This document shows, piece by piece, positions 1 through 6,144 of a stretch of 8,195 nucleotides of DNA. Made by a program: the position numbers and the translations under genes. Below the pieces are notes generated by a model. That model did not search any database. It was not told where the DNA came from and worked only from the letters and a program-made list of their open reading frames with translations. Positions within the stretch are counted from its first letter, which is position 1. Every line of letters starts with the position of its first letter. Source of the stretch: Spirochaetota bacterium (lineage in GTDB: Bacteria; Spirochaetota; Spirochaetia; DSM-27196; PWMO01); the NCBI GenBank assembly GCA_009908925.1, contig JAAAOH010000366.1:1-8195 (forward strand). The letters are read 5' to 3'.

Positions 1-1
1 G

Positions 2-631
2 TCTGCAAAGCCGTATTTCTCGCAGCGTGAGTACGATCGGCTCGAACGTCTCGCCCTTGTTCCCTTTGGTGGTGAGGAGCGTCTCTACGGTCTGCTTGTA
101 ATCGCTTCCTCACCTTATCTCTCTACCCCCTCAACGGTCCTCGACATCGCGTTCTCCGCCATTGCCCGACCCGTCAGCGCAGTACTGCTCGAGAATCGTG
201 AGACCCGGCTGCAGGGTTCCCGCGATCGGGCCGTCCTCGATGAGTCGGAGTTGCTGGCAATCGCGGCCGAGACCCCGGAGCCGGAGCGGGGGCGCTCGGT
301 GCTACTGCGTTTCGACATCGACGGTCTGGTCGAGCAAATCGGGGCCGGCGTGGAGGACCTCGACCAATACCGCATCCGACAAGATGTGCTGCGGGTCATT
401 GCCGTCATGGTTGCCGAGGTCGTGACGGTCGGAATCAGCGCTGCAGGCAAGGTGATTCTCATTGTCGCAAGCGACGAAGCGCTGAGTCCGGCAATGGTGC
501 TGCAGCAGATCAACCTGAAACTCTACGAGCTCTTCGAGGAGATCGAGAGCCCGCCGGATCTCGGCGCAACACTTCGTCCGGTTGACCATGGGAACGAGAG
601 CGTCGACGAGGCCCTTTCCGAGCTGCTTTAG
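2..631 (+). CDS. GAF-like / degenerate GGDEF-like protein, 3' part
   Basis: The frame is open from the first bases of the window to TAG at 629-631, so the 5' end lies outside; the visible part is 209 residues. Internal ATGs such as 251 are not credible starts because the upstream translation is continuous and protein-like. The first ~65 residues resemble the end of a GAF domain: an acidic, hydrophobic strand pattern around FGGEERLYGLLVIAS, then an amphipathic helix ending in SAVLLEN. From about residue 98 the pattern VLLRFDIDGL, a helix with RQDVLRVIA, then GKVILIVASDE follows the order of a GGDEF domain (LLxxDIDxF, helix, GGDEFxxLL). There is no GGDEF motif, so cyclase activity is unlikely. 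This is a fold resemblance seen by eye, not a database match. It lies 2 nt upstream of a DUF115 gene and so probably shares its transcript. The exact role is unknown; a regulatory or scaffold protein for the DUF115 pair is a guess. Confidence 0.7.
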   Translation, partial: SAKPYFSQREYDRLERLALVPFGGEERLYGLLVIASSPYLSTPSTVLDIAFSAIARPVSAVLLENRETRLQGSRDRAVLDESELLAIAAETPEPERGRSVLLRFDIDGLVEQIGAGVEDLDQYRIRQDVLRVIAVMVAEVVTVGISAAGKVILIVASDEALSPAMVLQQINLKLYELFEEIESPPDLGATLRPVDHGNESVDEALSELL

Positions 632-633
632 AC

Positions 634-2357
634 ATGTTGGAGCTCTTTCGCGCGAAGAGCGGTGATGTTACGGCGTCGGTTTCCGGCGGCCTGCTTCACT
701 CCCGCTACGATCCGATGCGGGAGGCTGAGCGTTACCTCGACCGCGCACTCGGACGGGCCGCCGGGCGCGGGCAGGAGCTTGGAGAGGCACGGGAGTCCCT
801 GCCGGCAACGGTTCTACTTCTCGGCCCGGGGCTCGGGTACCTGACGTCGGCGATCCGGCAGCGTCTGCCGAAATGCCATCTCATCGCAGTCTCGGCTCTC
901 AATGCAGTCCAGCCCGATCATAAGGAGAACGTCGATGTCTACGTGGACCTGTCTAGCGGAGATCCGGCCCAGCTTCTCTCGCGTGCACTCCGTCCTGCCG
1001 ATGTGAGCGGTCTCGAGCTGCTGGAGTGGGAGCCGGAGCTGCGCGCGGCACCGCATGCAGCGGCGGCGGCGCGCGCCGCCGTCCGGCAGCTCGTGGCGCG
1101 CTACAACGCGGAGGTGGCCACCACCGCATTCTTCGGACGACGGTACATCAAGAATGCTGTGCGGACCCTGCTGTTCGCGGAGGACGCGCGGACGCCTGGC
1201 CCCGGCGCGCGCCCGATCTGTATTGCAGCCTCCGGCCCCAGCCTCGAGCAGTCCTGGCGTTGGATTGCCGAAAACCGAACCGCCATGGAGGTGTGGGCAC
1301 TCTCCTCGGCTACGCCTGCATTGCGCGCACGCGGCATCACTGCGGACGCCCTGGTCCACCAAGACGCGGGTTTCTATGCGACCCTCCATCTTGCGGAGAC
1401 GGCACGAGACGCCGGCAGCGGGGTTTCGCGTCGGACCGGCTCGCCGGAGGCGGAGACGCCGTCGGTGTTGATGCCCTCCACGGCGGCGCTACCTCCCCGG
1501 GAGCTCCGCTCGGCGCCGATTCTCTTCGATCAAGGAACAACAATCGAGAAAGAGCTTTTCACCGCGCTCGGAATCGATCCCACACGCACAACCGAAACGG
1601 GCACTGTTGCGGCTACCGCGACGCTACTTGCTCTCGCCCGGTCGCCCGGCACCGTTTACCTGTCGGGCCTCGACCTCTCCCGCAGCGACATTCGGGCGCA
1701 TGCCACCCCGCATACTCCCAGCTTGCTGCCGAGGCCTTCGGACGCACCGAAACCGAAGGTCGGAGGGCGCACGACTCAGGCCGGGACCAGGGTCGAGCGC
1801 CGCGACAGCAGCGCGCGAGAACCGAGCGGAGCCTCGACGTCTACGCCGCGTGGTTTCGAAACCTCTCCCCCGACCGCGCCCGGCGACTGCGCCGCCTGTC
1901 GCCCTCTCCGATCGACCTCGGCATAGAGGCTGTCGGGCCCGGGAATCAACCACCGGCAGCTGCGGCTACAGGTACGCGCGACGGTGTCGGCGACGCAGAA
2001 AGCGGCTCCACCGTACGAAACACCTGGGAGCCACTGCCGTTGCCGCCGCGGGGAGAGAAAATCGCGGCCCTGCGCGGCGTCGTGGAGGGTTGGCGCGGCG
2101 AGATACGAAGATTCACCGCGGCGGGCACAGACTCCAAGGGTCCCGACCAGGAGAATACGTTCTCTGAGGTCACCGGCCGCGGCGCCGAGCTTGCATACCT
2201 CATCGCGGCGGCTGACTACGTCGCAGCAGTAGCCGCGGGCCGTCGCGGCGACGAGGCCTCCCGCGCGCGCAGTCTCGAGCGGGTATGGGAGACCGCCGAG
2301 CAGCTCTTTACCCGCCTCGAAGCCATCCTCGCCAGGTTGCCGGAGCGGCAATCATGA
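634..2357 (+). CDS. DUF115/MptE-like (Maf-type) protein, frameshifted
   Basis: This is the first of two tandem DUF115 (6-hydroxymethylpterin diphosphokinase MptE-like, 'motility associated factor') genes. The ATG at 634 lies 2 nt after the previous stop. Frame 1 reads through family landmarks: LLHSRYDPMREAERYLD near residue 22, LLLGPGLGYL near 63, the nucleotide-binding-like core IAASGPSLE (G201-P202-S203-L204), and TVYLSGLDLS near 340. It then loses sense after about residue 360 and stops at 1924-1926. Reading resumes in frame 3 with AYSQLAAEAF and LDVYAAWFRNL, the usual C-terminal part, and ends with TGA at 2355-2357. With one base restored the protein would be 574 aa, close to its 560-aa paralogue. 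Bacterial relatives are implicated in flagellin glycosylation; archaeal MptE transfers pyrophosphate to a pterin. Which applies here cannot be told. The frameshift may be a sequencing error, a real lesion, or, less likely, recoding. Confidence 0.87.
1699..1716 (+). other. apparent -1 frameshift site in first DUF115 gene
   Basis: Coding sense moves here from frame 1 (ending IRAHATPH) to frame 3 (starting AYSQLAAEAF). The change equals loss of one base (or gain of two). A CCCC run at 1706-1709 is the obvious place: a fifth C gives HATPAYSQLAAEAF without a break. No X-XXY-YYZ slippery heptamer is present in the original frame. The exact base cannot be fixed from one sequence. Confidence 0.75.
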
Positions 2358-4036
2358 GCATTTTTGCGGCAAACCGTGAATCCCTCGGAGGACGGCACGG
2401 CTATCTCCGCGGGCAACTCGAGGGCGTCGACCCGCGCGCGGGGATGGCGGTCGAGGAGGCACGAAGCGGTGAGCCGACTGCGCGGCTCCGATCCAACGGC
2501 GAACCGGGCCCATATCTCCACTCGCGGGTCGCTCCGCGGACCGAGGCCCGTCGGGCCGCCGGTGCGATCTCAGCTGCGGCGGGTTACGTTGCCGTGTGGG
2601 GCCCCGGGCTATTCTACGTGGTCGAGGCCCTTCTCGAGCGGCAGGAGTTGACCTATCTCTTGGTGATAGAGCCACGCGCTGCCTTCCTTCGAGCGGCCCT
2701 CGAGTCGCGGGATCTGCGCCCCGCACTGTCGGATCCGCGGCTACACATCCGAACCGGCACGGATGCCGGCCCAGATGACGCCGGGAGAGCCGTGTCGGAG
2801 ACATACCTGCCGGTCATCCACGGTGCGTTTCACCTCGAGGGCTCGCGTCCCCGCGCCGAGGAATCGCGGGAAACCCTCTCGGCCGTGGGAGCGGCGGCGC
2901 GAGGACAACTTGCCGATCTTGCGGTGCAGCAGAGATTCGGCCGTCTCTGGTTCTCCAACGCGATCCGGAACCTCACGACCTTCGAGCCGGCCGCCGTCGA
3001 TTTTCCCGCCGCCGCAACCATGATCGTCGCGGCGGCGGGACCTTCCCTCGAGAGCCAGGTGGCCGATCTCGACTCCGGCATTCCGATCATTTCTACCGAC
3101 ACCGCCGCCCCCGCGCTGCTGCAGCGCGGTATCCGGCCGGCCTCGGTCGTCTCCTTAGACTGTCAACAGGTCTCCTATCACCACCTGCTCACAGCCGGCG
3201 GCGCGCTCGCCCACGTGCCGCTCGTCGCGGATTTGAGTAGCCCGCCGACAGTGCTGCGTCACTCGGGTCCTGGCGTGCTTGCCGCTACCGCGTACCCGCT
3301 TGCCCGGCTCCTTCGTGGGCGCTTTCCCGCGCTACCCTTCATCGACGGGGCGGGAGGCAACGTCACCCAGGCGGCGATTTCAGTGGCGGTTTCCCTCGGA
3401 GCGGTGCGGATTCACCTCCTCGGCGCAGATCTCGCCTACCCCGACGGCGCTCCGTACGCGCGTGACAGCTACCTCTATCCCTATTTCCGCAGCCACGAAA
3501 CTCGGCTTCACCCCACACAATCGGCGCTCATGGAGATGGTTCTCGCGGACACCCAAACCGTTTCCGCAGACGAGGCAGGTCGACGGGTGTATCGACCTCC
3601 CAAGCTATCGCGCTACCGCGAGAGCCTCGAGCGGCAAATCTCGAAACTCGAGGCCGAGGTGATCTCGGGGCCGCCTGAGGTGGCGCCGGGCCGTCGGAGC
3701 GCGTACCGCGGTAGTGAAGTTCACCACGGGAACGCGACAGGCGTCCACCGGTTCGAGGTGCCGTCAATATCAAGTCGGGTCGGCTGGCTGAAGGAATACG
3801 AAGAACAGCTCTCGGCACTCTCGATTCCGACCGGTACGGCAATGTCTCTCCTCGTCGAGGCCGGAGGTGAAGACCGCGAGCTATGGTACAGCGTTCTTCC
3901 CGCAGCTGCAGCTTTCATGGGCGAAGAGCTCGACGTGCGGCAAAGTCCCGCGGTACTCGAGACGGCGCTGCGGTGGACTGCCGAGCGACTGTCGCGGGTT
4001 CTCGCCGCTCACGCGGCGAAGCCGACGCCACCGTAG
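2354..4036 (+). CDS. DUF115/MptE-like (Maf-type) protein
   Basis: This intact 560-aa paralogue lies directly downstream of the first DUF115 gene. I chose the ATG at 2354 because it overlaps the previous stop as ATGA and has GGAG at 2342-2345, 8 nt upstream; the longer frame back to 2285 lies inside the previous gene. Family landmarks in order are YLHSRVAPRTEAR (H56), AVWGPGLFYV (G83-P84-G85), VIEPRAAFLRAAL, LWFSNAIRNL, the core IVAAAGPSLES (G229-P230-S231-L232), a strand/turn SVVSLDCQQVSYHHLL, and HLLGADLAYPDG (D359) followed by YARDSYLYPYFRSHE. The C-terminal ~150 residues are helical and charged. No signal peptide or membrane segment is seen, so a cytoplasmic enzyme is expected. Bacterial relatives are tied to flagellin glycosylation and motility, archaeal MptE to pterin pyrophosphorylation; the substrate here is unknown. 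The stop-overlap implies translational coupling and suggests that the two paralogues are needed in similar amounts, perhaps as a heteromer. Its 3' end overlaps the convergent MEMO gene by 28 nt. Confidence 0.88.
   Translation: MSIFAANRESLGGRHGYLRGQLEGVDPRAGMAVEEARSGEPTARLRSNGEPGPYLHSRVAPRTEARRAAGAISAAAGYVAVWGPGLFYVVEALLERQELTYLLVIEPRAAFLRAALESRDLRPALSDPRLHIRTGTDAGPDDAGRAVSETYLPVIHGAFHLEGSRPRAEESRETLSAVGAAARGQLADLAVQQRFGRLWFSNAIRNLTTFEPAAVDFPAAATMIVAAAGPSLESQVADLDSGIPIISTDTAAPALLQRGIRPASVVSLDCQQVSYHHLLTAGGALAHVPLVADLSSPPTVLRHSGPGVLAATAYPLARLLRGRFPALPFIDGAGGNVTQAAISVAVSLGAVRIHLLGADLAYPDGAPYARDSYLYPYFRSHETRLHPTQSALMEMVLADTQTVSADEAGRRVYRPPKLSRYRESLERQISKLEAEVISGPPEVAPGRRSAYRGSEVHHGNATGVHRFEVPSISSRVGWLKEYEEQLSALSIPTGTAMSLLVEAGGEDRELWYSVLPAAAAFMGEELDVRQSPAVLETALRWTAERLSRVLAAHAAKPTPP
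4002..4019. other. hairpin at convergent gene ends
   Basis: A perfect 7-bp inverted repeat, TCGCCGC (4002-4008) and GCGGCGA (4013-4019), surrounds a 4-nt loop. It lies just before the DUF115 stop (4034-4036) and spans the MEMO stop codon (4009-4011 on the minus strand). No T-run follows on either strand, so it is not a classic intrinsic terminator. It might be a weak bidirectional terminator or 3'-end protector, or simply a by-product of GC-rich coding sequence. Confidence 0.3.
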
Positions 4037-4833
4037 CCCACAAAGGAAACGTCGTGATGCTTCTCGTAGCTTGTTGCGTGCCCGATGAGCACGCCGCTGC
4101 GCGCGCCGCGGGTGTGGGCGAAGGTCACGGCGGTGGCCGCAGCCCCGGGTGAGCAGGCGGAGTGGTTCGAAAGCGCGTGATCGATCGCCTTGCGCGCGTC
4201 CATTGCCACGGTTGCGTCGAGAAACCCGCGGTCGTTTTCCTCACTGACCCATCTGCGGCTGTCCTCGCCGACGCCCTTCGGGGTGAATCCGAAGTTGGGG
4301 CCGTAGTGCGTGAGATCGGTCGAGCCGATCACCACGAGACGTCGACCGCTTTCCTCGGCGTAGGCAGCGAGATCTTCACCGAGCCGCAGCGCTTTTTCAT
4401 CGGGCGGAGATCTCAAGTAGGCACCGCGCGCACGGGGGAAAAGGAACTTTACCATCGGGAGCTGCACTTCCACCGTGTTGTCCGGCACGGTGTCGTCGGA
4501 AATCTCCATACGACCTTCGAGGAAAGCCCTGAGCCCCGTCCCGGCCTCGATCGCGCCGAGTGGCGTCTCGTATCCCTCCTCGGGGGCCATGCGAACGGCG
4601 CTACCCTCTCGTAAATGTCCGCCCACCACGACGACAAGCTCCGGATCCGGAACGAGGCGCTGCATGGTGCGAAACGCGAGCTCGCCGGAGAAGTCCCAGC
4701 CGGCATGCGGCACTACCACCGCCTCGAAGCGGCGCTCATCGCCGGCGGCATCTTTCCATTCTTGAAGCTGCCGTCTCACTGCTTCTTCCCGCTGCGGGTA
4801 CCAACCCGGCGGAAGTGTACGACCTCGAAGCAT
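4009..4833 (-). CDS. amrB: MEMO1/AmmeMemoRadiSam system protein B family
   Basis: This 274-aa protein has the length and motifs of the MEMO family, a fold related to extradiol dioxygenases. Residues matching the metal/active-site set described for human MEMO1 (His49, His81, Asp189, His192, Cys244) can be seen as H43 in VVVPHAGWDFSG, H73 in VVVVGGHLREGS, D173 and H176 in GSTDLTHYG, and C227 in HSACSPGAAAT. The conserved VEVQLP segment is at 121-126. The usual HS(E)HS lead-in to VEVQLP is replaced by VPDNT. The protein has no signal peptide. The ATG is supported by a strong Shine-Dalgarno. In many prokaryotes this gene sits with AMMECR1 and a radical-SAM gene; neither is next to it here. The biochemical function is not settled in bacteria; a metal-dependent redox or dioxygenase-like role is inferred from the fold. 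It reads toward the DUF115 operon and overlaps its end by 28 nt, so the two transcripts could interfere. Confidence 0.9.
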   Translation of the reverse strand: MLRGRTLPPGWYPQREEAVRRQLQEWKDAAGDERRFEAVVVPHAGWDFSGELAFRTMQRLVPDPELVVVVGGHLREGSAVRMAPEEGYETPLGAIEAGTGLRAFLEGRMEISDDTVPDNTVEVQLPMVKFLFPRARGAYLRSPPDEKALRLGEDLAAYAEESGRRLVVIGSTDLTHYGPNFGFTPKGVGEDSRRWVSEENDRGFLDATVAMDARKAIDHALSNHSACSPGAAATAVTFAHTRGARSGVLIGHATSYEKHHDVSFVGYGGVGFAA

Positions 4834-4838
4834 AGGGC

Positions 4839-4847
4839 ATCACCTCC
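4839..4847 (-). promoter_or_regulatory. strong Shine-Dalgarno for MEMO gene
   Basis: On the minus strand the sequence GGAGGTGAT ends 5 nt before the ATG at 4833-4831. It matches the anti-Shine-Dalgarno end of 16S rRNA almost fully, fixing the start codon and predicting efficient translation. It contrasts with the plus-strand gene on the other side of the same spacer, which has almost none. Confidence 0.85.
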
Positions 4848-4853
4848 GTCTAA

Positions 4854-4883
4854 AACATACAAGCACGACACCCCGGGAATCAA
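4854..4883 (-). promoter_or_regulatory. possible sigma70-type promoter for MEMO gene
   Basis: On the minus strand TTGATT (4883-4878) and TATGTT (4859-4854) are separated by 18 nt. They match the -35 consensus at 4 of 6 and the -10 at 4 of 6 positions. Transcription would begin near 4847, giving a short leader that starts at about the Shine-Dalgarno. This is tentative, but it is the best pair in a 91-nt spacer. Confidence 0.35.
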
Positions 4884-4889
4884 AGGATG

Positions 4890-4917
4890 TGCACAAATCT
4901 CCACTTTAAGCTATAAT
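4890..4917 (+). promoter_or_regulatory. possible promoter with perfect TATAAT, near-leaderless
   Basis: A perfect TATAAT stands at 4912-4917. Sixteen nt upstream, TGCACA (4890-4895) is a 4-of-6 match to the -35 consensus. Initiation about 7 nt after the hexamer would fall at about 4924, one base before the ATG at 4925. A leaderless or nearly leaderless mRNA is therefore implied if this is the working promoter. The stretch is AT-rich compared with its surroundings, which supports a promoter. Confidence 0.5.
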
Positions 4918-4924
4918 CGGAACC

Positions 4925-6136
4925 ATGAAGCGGGGTCCGGCACTGGTCTACACCGTGGTCACCGTCCTGTTCTTCCTTGCAGTGACCACCGTTCTCATGG
5001 TTCGGCTCGGGTCGGTGCGCGAGGCGAACCTCACTGACGCCCGAGAACGTTTTGTCCGCATCCAGACGGAAATTGTTGGTACGGCCACCGGGAACGATCT
5101 CCCGATTTCGCGAGTGGTGCAGCGGGCGTTTCGCAGCGCGAGTCCGCCCGTCGAAGGGGTAGTGGCATTTGCCGCGTACGGCCTGCGGGAAAACGTCGAG
5201 TACCTGTGGGCACGAAATCGAAGCGTTCTTGACGAGACCGGACAGGAGGGGCCCCGCTTCACCTACGACCGGGTAACCCAGGCGCGCCTCTCAGACTCGG
5301 TGCGGTTACCCGACGGCTCCTCACTCATTCTCGAGGGCGTCTACACCGTGCTCGACCGAAACGATATGTTCACGTTGCTGCGCGATGCCCTCATCGCGGT
5401 GTTGGCATTCGCCCTTATGGCAGTGATCCTGGCGGTAATCACGCTGCTGCGGCCCGCTCCTCAAGCGGCCGCGGAGGCCGGATCAGTCGGACCGGAGGCC
5501 CATGAGCGACAACCTGACGCGGCACCGCGGCACCCTGACGCGCAGGATAGCAGTGCGGCACCGAGGAATGCACCCGACAGCCGGCCGCCGGCTGGAGACG
5601 GCACCGACGGCATCGACGCCGGGCTCTTCTCGCCGCAGAGCGGGCTGAGTCCCGAGGCGCATTTGGAAAAGCGTCTCAGCCTCGAGCTCGAACGCGCAGC
5701 GGCAAACGATCAAGACTTAAGCATCTGCTTCGTCGAATATCCCAAGCTCAACCGCGGTAGCGATACCTATCGCGAGGTGGCCTCGGCGCTGCTCGGGTTC
5801 TTTGGTTTCGAAGATCTTATCTTCGAGTATGGCAGGCGCAGTTTCTGCGTCCTGTTCCCGAATATGAATCTGCACGAGGCCATCAGACTCGTCGAGGATT
5901 TCCAGCGCCGCAGCGCGGGGCCGACGGGCGCAAGCAGCGACGCAAGCGTACCACCCTCGGCCGGCCGCCCGGCCTTCGGCCTCAGCTCTCGAAACGGCCG
6001 CCTCGTGGAGGGTGGCCGTCTCATGCGCGAGGCTCGCGAGGCCCTCGGGAAAGCGCGGGAAATTCCCGGCAGGGTCATGGGCTTCAGCCCCGACCCGCAG
6101 CGCTACCGCCGTTACCTGAGCGAGACCGAGGCATAG
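4925..6136 (+). CDS. two-TM protein with degenerate GGDEF domain
   Basis: This 403-aa protein begins MKRGP with a hydrophobic segment at residues 7-26. A ~125-residue extracytoplasmic region follows, then a second membrane segment at about 155-175, a Pro/Ala/Asp-rich linker (176-235), and a C-terminal domain built like GGDEF. That domain has LSICFVEYPKL (first strand), REVASALLGFF (helix), FEYGRRSFCVLFP, a helix ending LVEDFQRR, FGLSS (SxGxA-like strand), and a final LMREAREALGKAREIPGR resembling the ADxALYxAKxxGRN end. The signature GGDEF is GRRSF (303-307), so cyclic-di-GMP synthesis is not expected. An RxxD inhibitory site in the usual place is not evident either. It is likely a membrane sensor whose output domain acts by binding or dimerising. 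The ATG has no real Shine-Dalgarno. It stands alone, divergent from the MEMO gene and convergent with the DUF4340 gene, whose stop lies 8 nt away. Confidence 0.8.
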   Translation: MKRGPALVYTVVTVLFFLAVTTVLMVRLGSVREANLTDARERFVRIQTEIVGTATGNDLPISRVVQRAFRSASPPVEGVVAFAAYGLRENVEYLWARNRSVLDETGQEGPRFTYDRVTQARLSDSVRLPDGSSLILEGVYTVLDRNDMFTLLRDALIAVLAFALMAVILAVITLLRPAPQAAAEAGSVGPEAHERQPDAAPRHPDAQDSSAAPRNAPDSRPPAGDGTDGIDAGLFSPQSGLSPEAHLEKRLSLELERAAANDQDLSICFVEYPKLNRGSDTYREVASALLGFFGFEDLIFEYGRRSFCVLFPNMNLHEAIRLVEDFQRRSAGPTGASSDASVPPSAGRPAFGLSSRNGRLVEGGRLMREAREALGKAREIPGRVMGFSPDPQRYRRYLSETEA

Positions 6137-6144
6137 CCCCCGGG

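Noticed and set aside
814..1389. 191-aa minus-strand frame opposite the first DUF115 gene
   Set aside because: Arg/Cys-rich translation with no family pattern, wholly antisense to conserved coding sequence; a typical shadow in GC-rich DNA.
1699..1716. Programmed -1 ribosomal frameshift
   Set aside because: No X-XXY-YYZ slippery heptamer in the original frame, and family members of this kind are normally made from one frame; a base error or mutation is simpler.
1776..2351. 191-aa minus-strand frame over the frameshifted half
   Set aside because: I considered a real antisense gene since the frame-1 sense reading is broken here, but the frame-3 plus reading shows LDVYAAWF and a helical tail, while this one shows nothing recognisable.
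1026..2357. A separate 443-aa plus-strand gene in frame 3
   Set aside because: Only the part after about 1713 looks protein-like; before that it is an Arg-rich shadow of the DUF115 frame. It is the tail of the frameshifted gene, not a new gene.
2352..2804. 150-aa minus-strand frame opposite the start of the second DUF115 gene
   Set aside because: Pro/Arg-rich composition with no recognisable motif, and antisense to a well-supported start region.
4162..4614. 150-aa plus-strand frame opposite the MEMO gene
   Set aside because: The minus strand carries all MEMO motifs; this translation has none, and no ribosome site is evident.
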